Origin: CAWBUW01 sp963792075
Lineage (GTDB): Bacteria; Chloroflexota; Anaerolineae; Anaerolineales; UBA4823
Direction: 5' to 3'
DNA length: 64,000 bases
Assembly (NCBI GenBank): GCA_963792075.1
Contig: CAWBUW010000007.1
Span: 997,500 to 1,061,499, forward strand
Shown here piece by piece: positions 55,766 through 62,924 of this stretch; the first letter of the stretch is position 1, and each line of letters begins with the position of its first letter. The notes beneath the pieces are model-generated. The model saw only the letters and a program-made list of their open reading frames with translations, was not told the origin of the DNA and ran no database searches. The translations under genes and the position numbers were made by a program.

Positions 55766-55943
55766 AACGCCAAGGCGCAAGGACGCAAAGCCGCAAAGTA
55801 TGAAAATCCTTTCCAGAGCGCATCACCAAACGCCACCGCAGTCTGTCTTCCCCTTTGCGACCTTGCGCCTTTGCGGCTTTGCGTCAAAACTGCACCATCT
55901 TCAAATTAAACACCACTACGCAAACGCGCTAAGCCGCAAAGTA
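55766..55943. repeat. three TTTGCG-type repeats between the cytochrome genes
   Basis: GCGCAAGGACGCAAAGCCGC (55776 onward), its inverted version at about 55852-55887 and a third piece at about 55917-55943 are members of one dispersed repeat type; another is at 37538. The first two can pair into a long imperfect hairpin. They fill most of the 277-base gap between the two cytochrome genes. Confidence 0.6.
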
Positions 55944-55984
55944 AGAACATCCCTTCAGGAGAGCCTCCCTAAAAGCCGCCGCAG

Positions 55985-57472
55985 TTAGTCGTCCCCTTTA
56001 CGCCCGTCCGGGTGGCATTCCATGCAATTCTCCAACCTCTGGCCGCTGATGCGCTCCTCCGCGTGCTTCGCCGTGATCTGCGCCTGGTTATGCTCATGGC
56101 AGCCATAGCAAGTGTATTCCGTGAATACCGCCGGATGGCACAGCGCACATTGCGAGGGCGCGTTCGCTCCATGGTCCAACGGGAAGGCATGTTCCTTCAA
56201 AAATGCGGGCGACCAGGCAGTCGTGGCATGGCATTGTTCGCATTCCAGACCAAAGAAACCGGCGTGGATTTCCGGTTCTGCGTGGCAATCCACACAGCGC
56301 CCCGGCAGCCCACGGAATACCACGTGCGCCGGGTCCACGCCATGACAGGCCAGGCAGGCAATCTCTACATGCCGCCCATCCAATACAAACACCTGGTTGT
56401 GGTCGAAACCGATCATCCGGTCTACGCCATCATGGCATGCCAGGCAGGCCTCGCCCACCTTCGCCCGGTGTCCTTCCATCCAGATCGCATCTTTTTGTGC
56501 GTGACAGTCGATACAAACCTGCAGCACAAATTGCGCCAGCTCTTGGGTATGACATGACCGGCAGGTTAAGGACGTACCATCGTACCCCTGGGTGTGCTTT
56601 TCCAGGCTGAACCCCAGCGCCGCATGGTCAAAGCTCTGCCCATCCAGATTGGCCGGCGACCAACCTGCCGGCGTATGGCAGTCTGCGCAGGCTGTCGAGA
56701 ATATCCCCGCGTGCATCGCCGGTTCAGCGTGGCAACTGCTGCACGCTGCCGCCAAACCCCCGAACCGCGCCATGCCCGTTCCCGCGGCAGCAGTGTGGCA
56801 GTCCTGGCAAGCCACAGCCGCATGTTTGCCCTCCAGGGGAAAACCCGTGCTCCCATGCTCAAACCCGCTCATCTTGTCTGCGCCATCGTGGCAGTCCAGG
56901 CACGCCGCGCCAAAATCCGCCTGGTGCGCTGCCATCCATTCTGGCTTATCCGCCGCGTGGCAATCATAGCAGCGTTCCACCCGGACTGCGAACTGGGCGT
57001 CTTGCGGATCGTGGCAGGCCGCGCATTCCATCGGCGCTGCGGCAAAATCTACCGGATGGTGGATCAAATTGAAGTGTGTTAACTGGTGGTCGAAGTGTGA
57101 CAGCGCAGCCCGCGCCGGCGAAAAATCCCGCCCTGCGTGGTCGGGGTGGCAGTCCCGGCAGCGGGTGGAGGGATTGATTTTCCCGTGCAGCCCGCTCTGC
57201 GCCTGAATCTGCGCCGCCACGTTGGTATGGCACGCCTGGCAGAGCTGGGACATCGGCAGCGCCAGCGGCTGGTGGCAAAGCTCACACCGGCGCTCGAAGG
57301 CCGCATGCGAGGGATACCCACCCAGGTCCGCCCCGGACCCGGTCTGCGCAGAAAGCGGTCCTGGGCTGAACGCCAGCCCTCCCGTCAGCAGCAGCGCCGC
57401 CGCCAACCCGGCCAGGAGCACCCCCGTCCCCACCAGGCCGGCTAAATTCCAGAATGGGTTACTGCGTTGCAT
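55985..57472 (-). CDS. 18-haem c-type cytochrome
   Basis: A 495-residue exported multihaem cytochrome. Residues 12-40 form a signal or anchor (LVGTGVLLAGLAAALLLTGG). There are 18 CxxCH motifs from CELCH (about 63) to CMECH (near the end), interspersed with many His that can be distal ligands (HFDHQLTHFNLIHHPVDF, FEHGSTGFPLEGKH). The design is close to the cytochrome at 53986-55707 but without the 39-residue repeats. First gene of the operon. Likely role: extracellular or surface electron transfer, donor or acceptor unknown. Confidence 0.92.
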   Translation of the reverse strand: MQRSNPFWNLAGLVGTGVLLAGLAAALLLTGGLAFSPGPLSAQTGSGADLGGYPSHAAFERRCELCHQPLALPMSQLCQACHTNVAAQIQAQSGLHGKINPSTRCRDCHPDHAGRDFSPARAALSHFDHQLTHFNLIHHPVDFAAAPMECAACHDPQDAQFAVRVERCYDCHAADKPEWMAAHQADFGAACLDCHDGADKMSGFEHGSTGFPLEGKHAAVACQDCHTAAAGTGMARFGGLAAACSSCHAEPAMHAGIFSTACADCHTPAGWSPANLDGQSFDHAALGFSLEKHTQGYDGTSLTCRSCHTQELAQFVLQVCIDCHAQKDAIWMEGHRAKVGEACLACHDGVDRMIGFDHNQVFVLDGRHVEIACLACHGVDPAHVVFRGLPGRCVDCHAEPEIHAGFFGLECEQCHATTAWSPAFLKEHAFPLDHGANAPSQCALCHPAVFTEYTCYGCHEHNQAQITAKHAEERISGQRLENCMECHPDGRKGDD

Positions 57473-57498
57473 AATGCCTTATCCAAGATCTTAACTGC

Positions 57499-58290
57499 TT
57501 AATTTTCCTCTCCCAATCTCCGCACCACCGCCTCCAGGTCCGCTTCCACCCAATCTGGCTGCGGCTGCCAGGCGGCAGCCTGGTCTGGGCTGGTCACACC
57601 CGAAAGCACCAGCGCGTTCGGGCAGCCCAGCGCCTGCGCGCCGGCGATGTCGGTCTCCGGCCGGTCTCCGATCACCAGCGTCTCGCCTGCTTCCAGCCCC
57701 ATCCGCTCCAGGGCAATTTCATACATTGCCGGCGAGGGCTTACCGCAAATGAACGGCTGCACCCCGCTCGCCGCCTCCAGCGCGGCGAGCACCGCGCCAG
57801 ATCCCGGCACCTGCCCTGCCGGGGTGGGGAAAGTGCGGTCTGGGTTCGTACCCACAAACTGCGCCCCTGCCCGGATCAGCAGCGTAGCTTTACTCAACTT
57901 TTCATAGCTCAGCGTGCGGTCGATGCTCCCCACCACCGCGACGACATCCTTCTCCGCAGGCCAAAACCCTGCCAGCTCCAAAGTCTCGACCAGCGCCGCC
58001 TCGCCAACCACGAAGACCGGCCCGCCCTCCGGGTACAGGTGGTGTAAATAACTCGTCACCGCCTGGGACGAGTTGACCAACTGCCACGGCTCCAGCACCA
58101 CGCCAAATGTGGCTACCTTATCCAGATGCTGCCGTACCGTGCGCGTGGCGTTGTTCGTCGCCAGCACAACCTGTAAATTCAAAGCCTCAATCATACGGAA
58201 AATCACTGGCAAGCTGCCAATCGCCTGCGTGTCCTTCCAGAGCACGCCATCCATATCCAAAATCAGCCCCCGGATCAACTCTTTTTGCAT
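57499..58290 (-). CDS. HAD-IIA family phosphatase
   Basis: A 263-residue HAD hydrolase of the NagD/phosphoglycolate phosphatase type. Motif I LILDMDGVLWKD, motif II LATNNATRT, a C2 cap (about 85-190), and motif IV VIGDRPETDIAGAQALGCPN. The start at 58290 is chosen as GGAAG lies 8 bases upstream; alternatives are 58296 and 58311. Substrate is not predictable from the sequence. Confidence 0.88.
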   Translation of the reverse strand: MQKELIRGLILDMDGVLWKDTQAIGSLPVIFRMIEALNLQVVLATNNATRTVRQHLDKVATFGVVLEPWQLVNSSQAVTSYLHHLYPEGGPVFVVGEAALVETLELAGFWPAEKDVVAVVGSIDRTLSYEKLSKATLLIRAGAQFVGTNPDRTFPTPAGQVPGSGAVLAALEAASGVQPFICGKPSPAMYEIALERMGLEAGETLVIGDRPETDIAGAQALGCPNALVLSGVTSPDQAAAWQPQPDWVEADLEAVVRRLGEEN

Positions 58291-58321
58291 ACCCATCTCT
58301 TCCAATGACATAACTTGGGGT

Positions 58322-58429
58322 GTGGGGTGTTTTGTGCGTGCTTCGCACGCACAAAACACCCCACTTCCCCCTTTTATTGAGATGATACAAATTGGGGTAT
58401 GTGCGAGCAAAGCTCGCACATACCCCAAT
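58322..58429. terminator. two perfect hairpins upstream of HAD gene
   Basis: A 20-bp stem with TTC loop (58322-58341 with 58345-58364) and an 18-bp stem with AAA loop (58391-58408 with 58412-58429). They lie between the DUF1028 stop and the HAD start, both on the minus strand, and probably end the DUF1028 transcript. Confidence 0.7.
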
Positions 58430-58435
58430 AAAAAA

Positions 58436-59299
58436 CTAATGATTGAACAGGTAATCCAACACCGGCTGATCGATCAATCCTGCCTGGAGATCCACCCGTT
58501 CCTCGAAATTCTCGTTGCCGATGAACGCCCTCAGCGCCGTACGCGTTGCCTCGTCGAGCTCACCGTGCAGCGGGCCCTGGTAATAACCCAACCGCGCTGC
58601 CAGCGTCTGCAGTTTGCGCAGGGTCTCGCCCTCCAGCGGCACCTGTTCCTCCACCCGGCTGCGCCCAAAATAAAGGTCGTGCAGGTGCAGCAGCTCACCC
58701 AGGCGTACCACCGGGTCGGGGTGGTCATCCACCCGGTAATCCAGCCAGCGGTCGTTGAACCCACCGTATCCGCCCGCCGGGCGCGTCACGTACAGTGCTG
58801 CGGACTGCCGCCCGCGCCGGTCCCCTCCGGCGCGGTCACCCGCCAGGAGCGCCGCGTGCATCCGCCAGGACAGCGGTCCCTGCGTTTTGGTGAAAGTTTC
58901 TGCGATCGCTTCCACCACCTGCGGCCCCGCCAGGATGTTGCCCTGTACGGTAAATCCCGGGCCGGTGATACCGCCGGCCCAATCAAAACAGCTTTTTCCG
59001 GTAAATGTGGCTACCCTCCCCTGCGCATCCACCACCCCCACCTGGCGCCGCTCTTTTTCCTCATCGCTCACCAGCAGCCTCTGCAGCGTCTCATCTGCCG
59101 ACAACCCCTGCGCCATCAGTTCCAGCCCTTGCGGTCCAAAGGCGGTGTTGGCAAAAGACTGCGTCGCCACCGCGCCCACCCCTGCGCGCGCCCAGGGCAC
59201 AACCGCCCCCACCGCCAGGAATTTCGACGCCACGGCCACTCCCCAGGCGGGGATATCCAGGTCACACGCTACGATAGAAAAAGTGGATGGTTGAGGCAT
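58436..59299 (-). CDS. DUF1028 Ntn-hydrolase-like protein with C-terminal PG-binding-like region
   Basis: A 287-residue DUF1028 protein: STFSIVACDLDIPAWGVAVA, GAVVPWARAGVGAVATQSFA, QVGVVDAQGRVATFTGKSCF and PGFTVQGNILAGPQVVEAIA are typical of the family, whose fold is Ntn-hydrolase-like. The C-terminal 70 residues (LQTLAARLGYYQGPLHGELD) resemble the putative peptidoglycan-binding tail found in many members. No signal peptide. The enzyme role is unknown. Confidence 0.85.
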   Translation of the reverse strand: MPQPSTFSIVACDLDIPAWGVAVASKFLAVGAVVPWARAGVGAVATQSFANTAFGPQGLELMAQGLSADETLQRLLVSDEEKERRQVGVVDAQGRVATFTGKSCFDWAGGITGPGFTVQGNILAGPQVVEAIAETFTKTQGPLSWRMHAALLAGDRAGGDRRGRQSAALYVTRPAGGYGGFNDRWLDYRVDDHPDPVVRLGELLHLHDLYFGRSRVEEQVPLEGETLRKLQTLAARLGYYQGPLHGELDEATRTALRAFIGNENFEERVDLQAGLIDQPVLDYLFNH

Positions 59300-59316
59300 G
59301 CTTTTCTCCTTTATTT

Positions 59317-59347
59317 ATTTGCTGTGTTGCTTCGCAACACAGCAAAT
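59317..59347. other. 14-bp perfect hairpin upstream of DUF1028
   Basis: A 14-bp stem (59317-59330 with 59334-59347) with a TTC loop lies in the 5' region of the DUF1028 gene. It could be in its leader RNA. Confidence 0.55.
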
Positions 59348-59380
59348 CGTTACATGAAAGTAGAGACATTATAACAAAAA

Positions 59381-59408
59381 GCGGCGCGAGTTTTTTAACT
59401 CGCGCCGC
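59381..59408 (-). terminator. intrinsic terminator of the tig-clpP operon
   Basis: A 12-bp GC-rich stem (59381-59392 with 59397-59408) followed on the minus strand by a T5 tract. This is a classic rho-independent terminator placed 20 bases after the clpP stop. Confidence 0.85.
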
Positions 59409-59427
59409 CGGCTTCATCAATTGAATG

Positions 59428-60042
59428 TTATTTGATCGTTTTACCTACTGGGGTTTCCAGCACCTGGTCCACCAGCCCGTACTCTACTGCGGCCCTGGCA
59501 TCCAAGTAGTTGTCACGGTCCGTATCGTGTTCGATCTCGGCCAGCGTGCGTCCGGTGTGATACACCATGATGTCGTTCAGGCGGGCCTTCAGGCGCAGGA
59601 TCTCGCGCGCCTGGATCTCGATATCGGTTGCCTGCCCCTGCGCCCCGCCTAAGGGCTGGTGCATGTGCAGCGTGGCATTGGGCAGCGCGTAGCGCATGCC
59701 CTTCGCCCCGGCGGTCAGCAGCACCGTGCCGAACGAGGCAGTGATGCCAATCGCCACCGTGCTGATCGGGTTCGAGATCATTTGCATCGTATCGTAGATC
59801 GCCAGCCCCGCGTACACAGACCCGCCAGGCGAGTTGATGTACATGGAGATGGGTGAATCGCGGTCTTCCTGGTTCAGGAAAAGCAACTGCGCCACGATCA
59901 CGTTTGCCACCTGATCATTGATCGGCGTGCCCAACAGCACGATCCGGTTGCGCAGCAGCAGTGAGAAAATATCGTATGCCCGCTCGCCGCGGGGCGTATT
60001 TTCCACCACCATCGGTACAACAGACAAGGGGTTAAAATCCAT
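59428..60042 (-). CDS. clpP: ATP-dependent Clp protease proteolytic subunit
   Basis: A 204-residue ClpP. The fold motifs are PISMYINSPGGSVYAGLAIY, the nucleophile Ser in GITASFGTVLLTAG, the catalytic His in LHMHQPLGGAQGQATD, and the Asp region DNYLDARAAVEYGLVDQV. Normal ClpP has ASM after the active Ser region; here ASF is present. The ATG at 60042 gives the usual length. It follows the trigger-factor gene, a common pairing; clpX is not in the window. Confidence 0.93.
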   Translation of the reverse strand: MDFNPLSVVPMVVENTPRGERAYDIFSLLLRNRIVLLGTPINDQVANVIVAQLLFLNQEDRDSPISMYINSPGGSVYAGLAIYDTMQMISNPISTVAIGITASFGTVLLTAGAKGMRYALPNATLHMHQPLGGAQGQATDIEIQAREILRLKARLNDIMVYHTGRTLAEIEHDTDRDNYLDARAAVEYGLVDQVLETPVGKTIK

Positions 60043-60063
60043 TTTTTCCTCTTTGTAAAACTT

Positions 60064-60100
60064 GGGGATGTGGGCGCGGGCGCGCCCGCCCCACATCCCC
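60064..60100. other. GC-rich hairpin between tig and clpP
   Basis: An 11-bp outer stem (60064-60074 with 60090-60100) encloses a 14-base palindrome. It lies 22 bases before the clpP start, between two genes that usually form an operon, and may tune read-through. Confidence 0.6.
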
Positions 60101-60108
60101 TTGGTTAA

Positions 60109-61533
60109 TTATTCCACTGTGGGCGTTTCGGTAGCAGAAGCTTCTTCCACGTGAGTTTCTTCGTGGACATCCTCGTGCGCTTCTTCGTGGTCTTCCTCAA
60201 CGATTGGTTCGCCCTTGGCAATCGCTTCCAGCCGCTTCCAGGCGTTCTGGATCAGCATTTCCGAAGACACGTTCCCCACCAGGTTCTGCATATTTTCCTG
60301 CTGCACGGTCTTCTTGTATTCTTCCGGCGGCAGCATTTCTTTCAATTGTTCCAGCAGGCGCATGGTTTCAGTCTGTAGTTCTTCGGCGTGGACGTGGATA
60401 TTTTCTGCCTTCAACACCTCGAGCAATACCAGCGAGCGCTTCAGGCGGTTCTCTGCGCTTGGCTTGATCTCTTCACGGAAAGCAGCGTCGTCCATCTGGC
60501 GCGTCTTGAGATACGTGGCATAATCTACGCCCTGCTCCTGCATGCGGCTCTTGAGCTGCTCAACCATGCCTTCCACTTCACGTTCCTGCATCTGCGGCGG
60601 GAACTTGATCTCGGCATCCTTCAACAGCTCTTCCATGATCTGTTCGTGGAAGTGGTCCTCGTACTCTGATTTAGCCCGTTCTTCCAGCGACTTGCGAATT
60701 TCAGCGCGCAGGTCTGCCATCGTCTCGAACTCGCCCATCGTCTTGGCAAAAGCATCGTCCAGCTCAGGCTGGCTGCCCACTTTCACTGCATCCACCTTCA
60801 CGCGGAAGATCGCCTCCGTACCCCGCAGCGACTCGAGCACCGAGTCCTCGGCGTAAGTGTACTCAATCGCTTTCTCATCCCCGGCCGAGAGCCCCACCAG
60901 GTGGCGGGAAAATCCCGGGAAGGGCCAGGAACGCGAGCCTTCATCTTCTTCCAATTCGATCACCACCGGCACCTCACGCTCTTTGATCAGCGTAACTGCC
61001 TTGCCCTCTGCGGGGTTCTTGCGTTCCGCCGCCAGCTTGATGGTCACCTGGTCGCCGTCTTGCGCCGCGCGCTCGACCACATCGAAGGTGGTATTGCGTT
61101 CTTGCAGCTCGGCCAGCGTGTCATCCACTTCTTGCTCTTCGACTGCCTTGAGATCATACGCCACGCGGATCGCCTTATAATCACCCAGCTTTACCGTGGG
61201 CTCCAGCGGCACCGTGAACTCCAGGATCGGAGGATCGACCTGGGGCATATTGGTCAGGTTACCCGGCCCGTAGGGCTGGATCTTCGCCTCATCCAGGATC
61301 TTGGGATACTGTTCGTTGACCAGCAGGTCAATCGCTTCATCCAGTATTGCCGCGGGGCCAACCGTCCGCTCTACCATATGGTACGGCGCCTTACCGGGGC
61401 GGAAGCCCGGGATCTTGGTGCGCTTGGCCAGCTCGCGCGCCGCGCGGCGTTTGTACTCTTCCATCGGCTCACGGTCGAACTCGACAGTCAGCTTCGCCTG
61501 GTGGTCATCGGTATAAATGGTTTCAATCTTCAA
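60109..61533 (-). CDS. tig: trigger factor, ribosome-associated chaperone
   Basis: A 474-residue trigger factor. The ribosome-binding domain has the signature KIPGFRPGKAPYHMVE near residue 40. The PPIase-like domain begins near 150 (QDGDQVTIKLAAERK; GLSAGDEKAIEYTYAED). The C-terminal helical domain is followed by an acidic tail (EEDHEEAHEDVHEETHVEEA). The start is TTG at 61533 with AAGGA 9 bases upstream; no ATG fits the conserved start MKIETIY. Confidence 0.93.
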   Translation of the reverse strand: MKIETIYTDDHQAKLTVEFDREPMEEYKRRAARELAKRTKIPGFRPGKAPYHMVERTVGPAAILDEAIDLLVNEQYPKILDEAKIQPYGPGNLTNMPQVDPPILEFTVPLEPTVKLGDYKAIRVAYDLKAVEEQEVDDTLAELQERNTTFDVVERAAQDGDQVTIKLAAERKNPAEGKAVTLIKEREVPVVIELEEDEGSRSWPFPGFSRHLVGLSAGDEKAIEYTYAEDSVLESLRGTEAIFRVKVDAVKVGSQPELDDAFAKTMGEFETMADLRAEIRKSLEERAKSEYEDHFHEQIMEELLKDAEIKFPPQMQEREVEGMVEQLKSRMQEQGVDYATYLKTRQMDDAAFREEIKPSAENRLKRSLVLLEVLKAENIHVHAEELQTETMRLLEQLKEMLPPEEYKKTVQQENMQNLVGNVSSEMLIQNAWKRLEAIAKGEPIVEEDHEEAHEDVHEETHVEEASATETPTVE

Positions 61534-61720
61534 AGCAGCATTCCTTATATTATATTGATTGGGGTTCGAACGCCAACGTGCCGGATTATACCGCACTTAT
61601 CGTGCTTCTCGCGCTGTTCTGCCGGGTTTCTATCAAAACTCTTACAGAAAGGGGGGAACAAACCGAAAACCCGGTTAAGATGTATCTCGCTACAAGTACT
61701 AAAAATGTTACAATGGATCT

Positions 61721-62023
61721 ATGCCAGCCCAAACTCCTGCCATCCCCTCCTCCTTACAGCCCTATTTTCAAGAATATGATCTAACCGCGCTTGACCTGCG
61801 CCGTGATGCGAATTTGATCATTCAGCGTACCCTGGAGTTTGGCACCTGGGATGAAATCCGTTGGTTGTTTCTCGTCTACCGGCGCGAGCGCATCCGCCGT
61901 TTTTTAAGCCGGCATGGTGAACGCTGGTTACAGCCAGTTACCTTCAATTACTGGCGCAAGCTGCTGCGCTTGCGCACCTGGCAGCCTGCACCGTTTGGAA
62001 AAGGAGAATTATGGAATCCCTGA
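61721..62023 (+). CDS. AbiE-type antitoxin-like protein (DUF6922-like)
   Basis: A 100-residue protein: LDLRRDANLIIQRTLEFGTW, then DEIRWLFLVYRRERIRRFL and FNYWRKLLRL. This pattern is common for small genes preceding AbiEii nucleotidyltransferases. It overlaps the toxin gene by 13 bases. A TACAAT box lies seven bases before the ATG, so the message may be leaderless. Antitoxin role is inferred from position. Confidence 0.7.
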   Translation: MPAQTPAIPSSLQPYFQEYDLTALDLRRDANLIIQRTLEFGTWDEIRWLFLVYRRERIRRFLSRHGERWLQPVTFNYWRKLLRLRTWQPAPFGKGELWNP

Positions 62024-62694
62024 TCCAACCCCATTGGGAATCCTTGACGCCAGCCACCCGCCATGCTTTTGAATTGATGACCGGCTTGCCTTTTATCCAA
62101 TCTTTTTACCTGGCTGGTGGGACGGGGTTGGCACTGCATCTCGGGCATCGTTTTTCCGTTGATCTTGATTTTTTCTCTCCTGAGGCCACTGCAGTCGGCC
62201 CCGATCAGCGGGATGCACTCCGGATTTTGCTGGAGGATCCATCTTTAGCCATCACCTATGACAAAGAGGGAACATTCGTTGCCACCTGGCGCCAGGTGGG
62301 GGTAAGTTTCTTTCGCCTGCCGATCTATCCTTTGATACAGCCTCCGCTGCAGTTAGCCGGAGTCCCGGTGGCGACCCTTCCAGAGATTGGCGCGATGAAA
62401 TTGGCAGCCATTATTGACCGCGGTACGCGCAAGGATATGGTGGATCTATATTGTCTTCTGCAAGTTGTTTCGCTGGAGAAGGTTTTTGAGGTTGCGGCAG
62501 TCAAGTATGCCCGCGTGCGTAGCTTCCCGATCAGCGCGATGCGAGCCCTGGCCTACTTTACGGATGCTGAGGCGCTGCCCATGCCAAGCATGCTGGATCG
62601 CACACCCTGGTCCAAGATGAAGAAGTATTTAGAGAAACAGGCATTGGAAGCTGGCCGCCAACACCTGGCAGATTTATGGGAAGCCGCGCGGTAG
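62011..62694 (+). CDS. AbiEii/AbiGii-type nucleotidyltransferase toxin
   Basis: A 227-residue nucleotidyltransferase. The catalytic region reads FYLAGGTGLALHLGHRFSVD and LDFFSP, matching the GGT...S.DLDF motif of AbiEii toxins; PEIGAMKLAAIIDRGTRKDM and VDLYCLL follow. Members of this type block growth, in some cases by modifying tRNA. It forms a two-gene toxin-antitoxin or anti-phage unit with the preceding gene and sits next to a tRNA gene. Confidence 0.85.
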   Translation: MESLIQPHWESLTPATRHAFELMTGLPFIQSFYLAGGTGLALHLGHRFSVDLDFFSPEATAVGPDQRDALRILLEDPSLAITYDKEGTFVATWRQVGVSFFRLPIYPLIQPPLQLAGVPVATLPEIGAMKLAAIIDRGTRKDMVDLYCLLQVVSLEKVFEVAAVKYARVRSFPISAMRALAYFTDAEALPMPSMLDRTPWSKMKKYLEKQALEAGRQHLADLWEAAR

Positions 62695-62701
62695 GTTTAT
62701 A

Positions 62702-62748
62702 GAAGAGGCTGTCAGGGGTTCGCTTCGCGAACCCCTGACAGCCTCTTC
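62702..62748. terminator. 22-bp perfect hairpin after the AbiE pair
   Basis: A perfect 22-bp stem (62702-62723 with 62727-62748) with a TTC loop lies between the toxin stop and the 3' end of the tRNA gene on the other strand. It probably terminates both. Confidence 0.75.
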
Positions 62749-62752
62749 CTAG

Positions 62753-62834
62753 TGGGGAAGGCGGGACTTGAACCCGCACGCCTTGCGGCACATGATCCTA
62801 AGTCATGCCTGTCTGCCATTTCCAGCACTTCCCC
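62753..62834 (-). tRNA. tRNA-Leu (anticodon TAG)
   Basis: The minus strand folds as a class II tRNA. The acceptor GGGGAAG pairs with CTTCCCC, with discriminator A. The anticodon arm is CATGA-CTTAGGA-TCATG (anticodon at 62798-62800), there is a long variable arm (TGCCGCAAGGCG), and the T arm is GCGGG-TTCAAGT-CCCGC. The CCA end is not encoded. Confidence 0.95.
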
Positions 62835-62866
62835 GCGGGTGCGATTATAACAAAAAATCTCAAAAA

Positions 62867-62899
62867 AGACCCTAAAGGTTTCAAAAACCTTTAGGGTCT
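62867..62899. terminator. 15-bp terminator hairpin, same core as 3930-3966
   Basis: A perfect 15-bp stem (62867-62881 with 62885-62899) with a CAA loop, followed on the minus strand by T6. It ends the partial gene at 62925. The stem shares its sequence with the hairpin at 3930-3966. Confidence 0.85.
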
Positions 62900-62924
62900 C
62901 ATTCTTACGGAACGACTTTATTCT

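Noticed and set aside
58073..59374. Plus-strand 433-codon frame over HAD and DUF1028 genes
   Set aside because: It crosses two hairpins and two clear minus-strand genes; the composition is that of a shadow frame.
62753..62834. tRNA-Leu as attachment site of an integrated element
   Set aside because: No integrase and no repeated tRNA end were found in the window; the phage cassette is 47 kb away.
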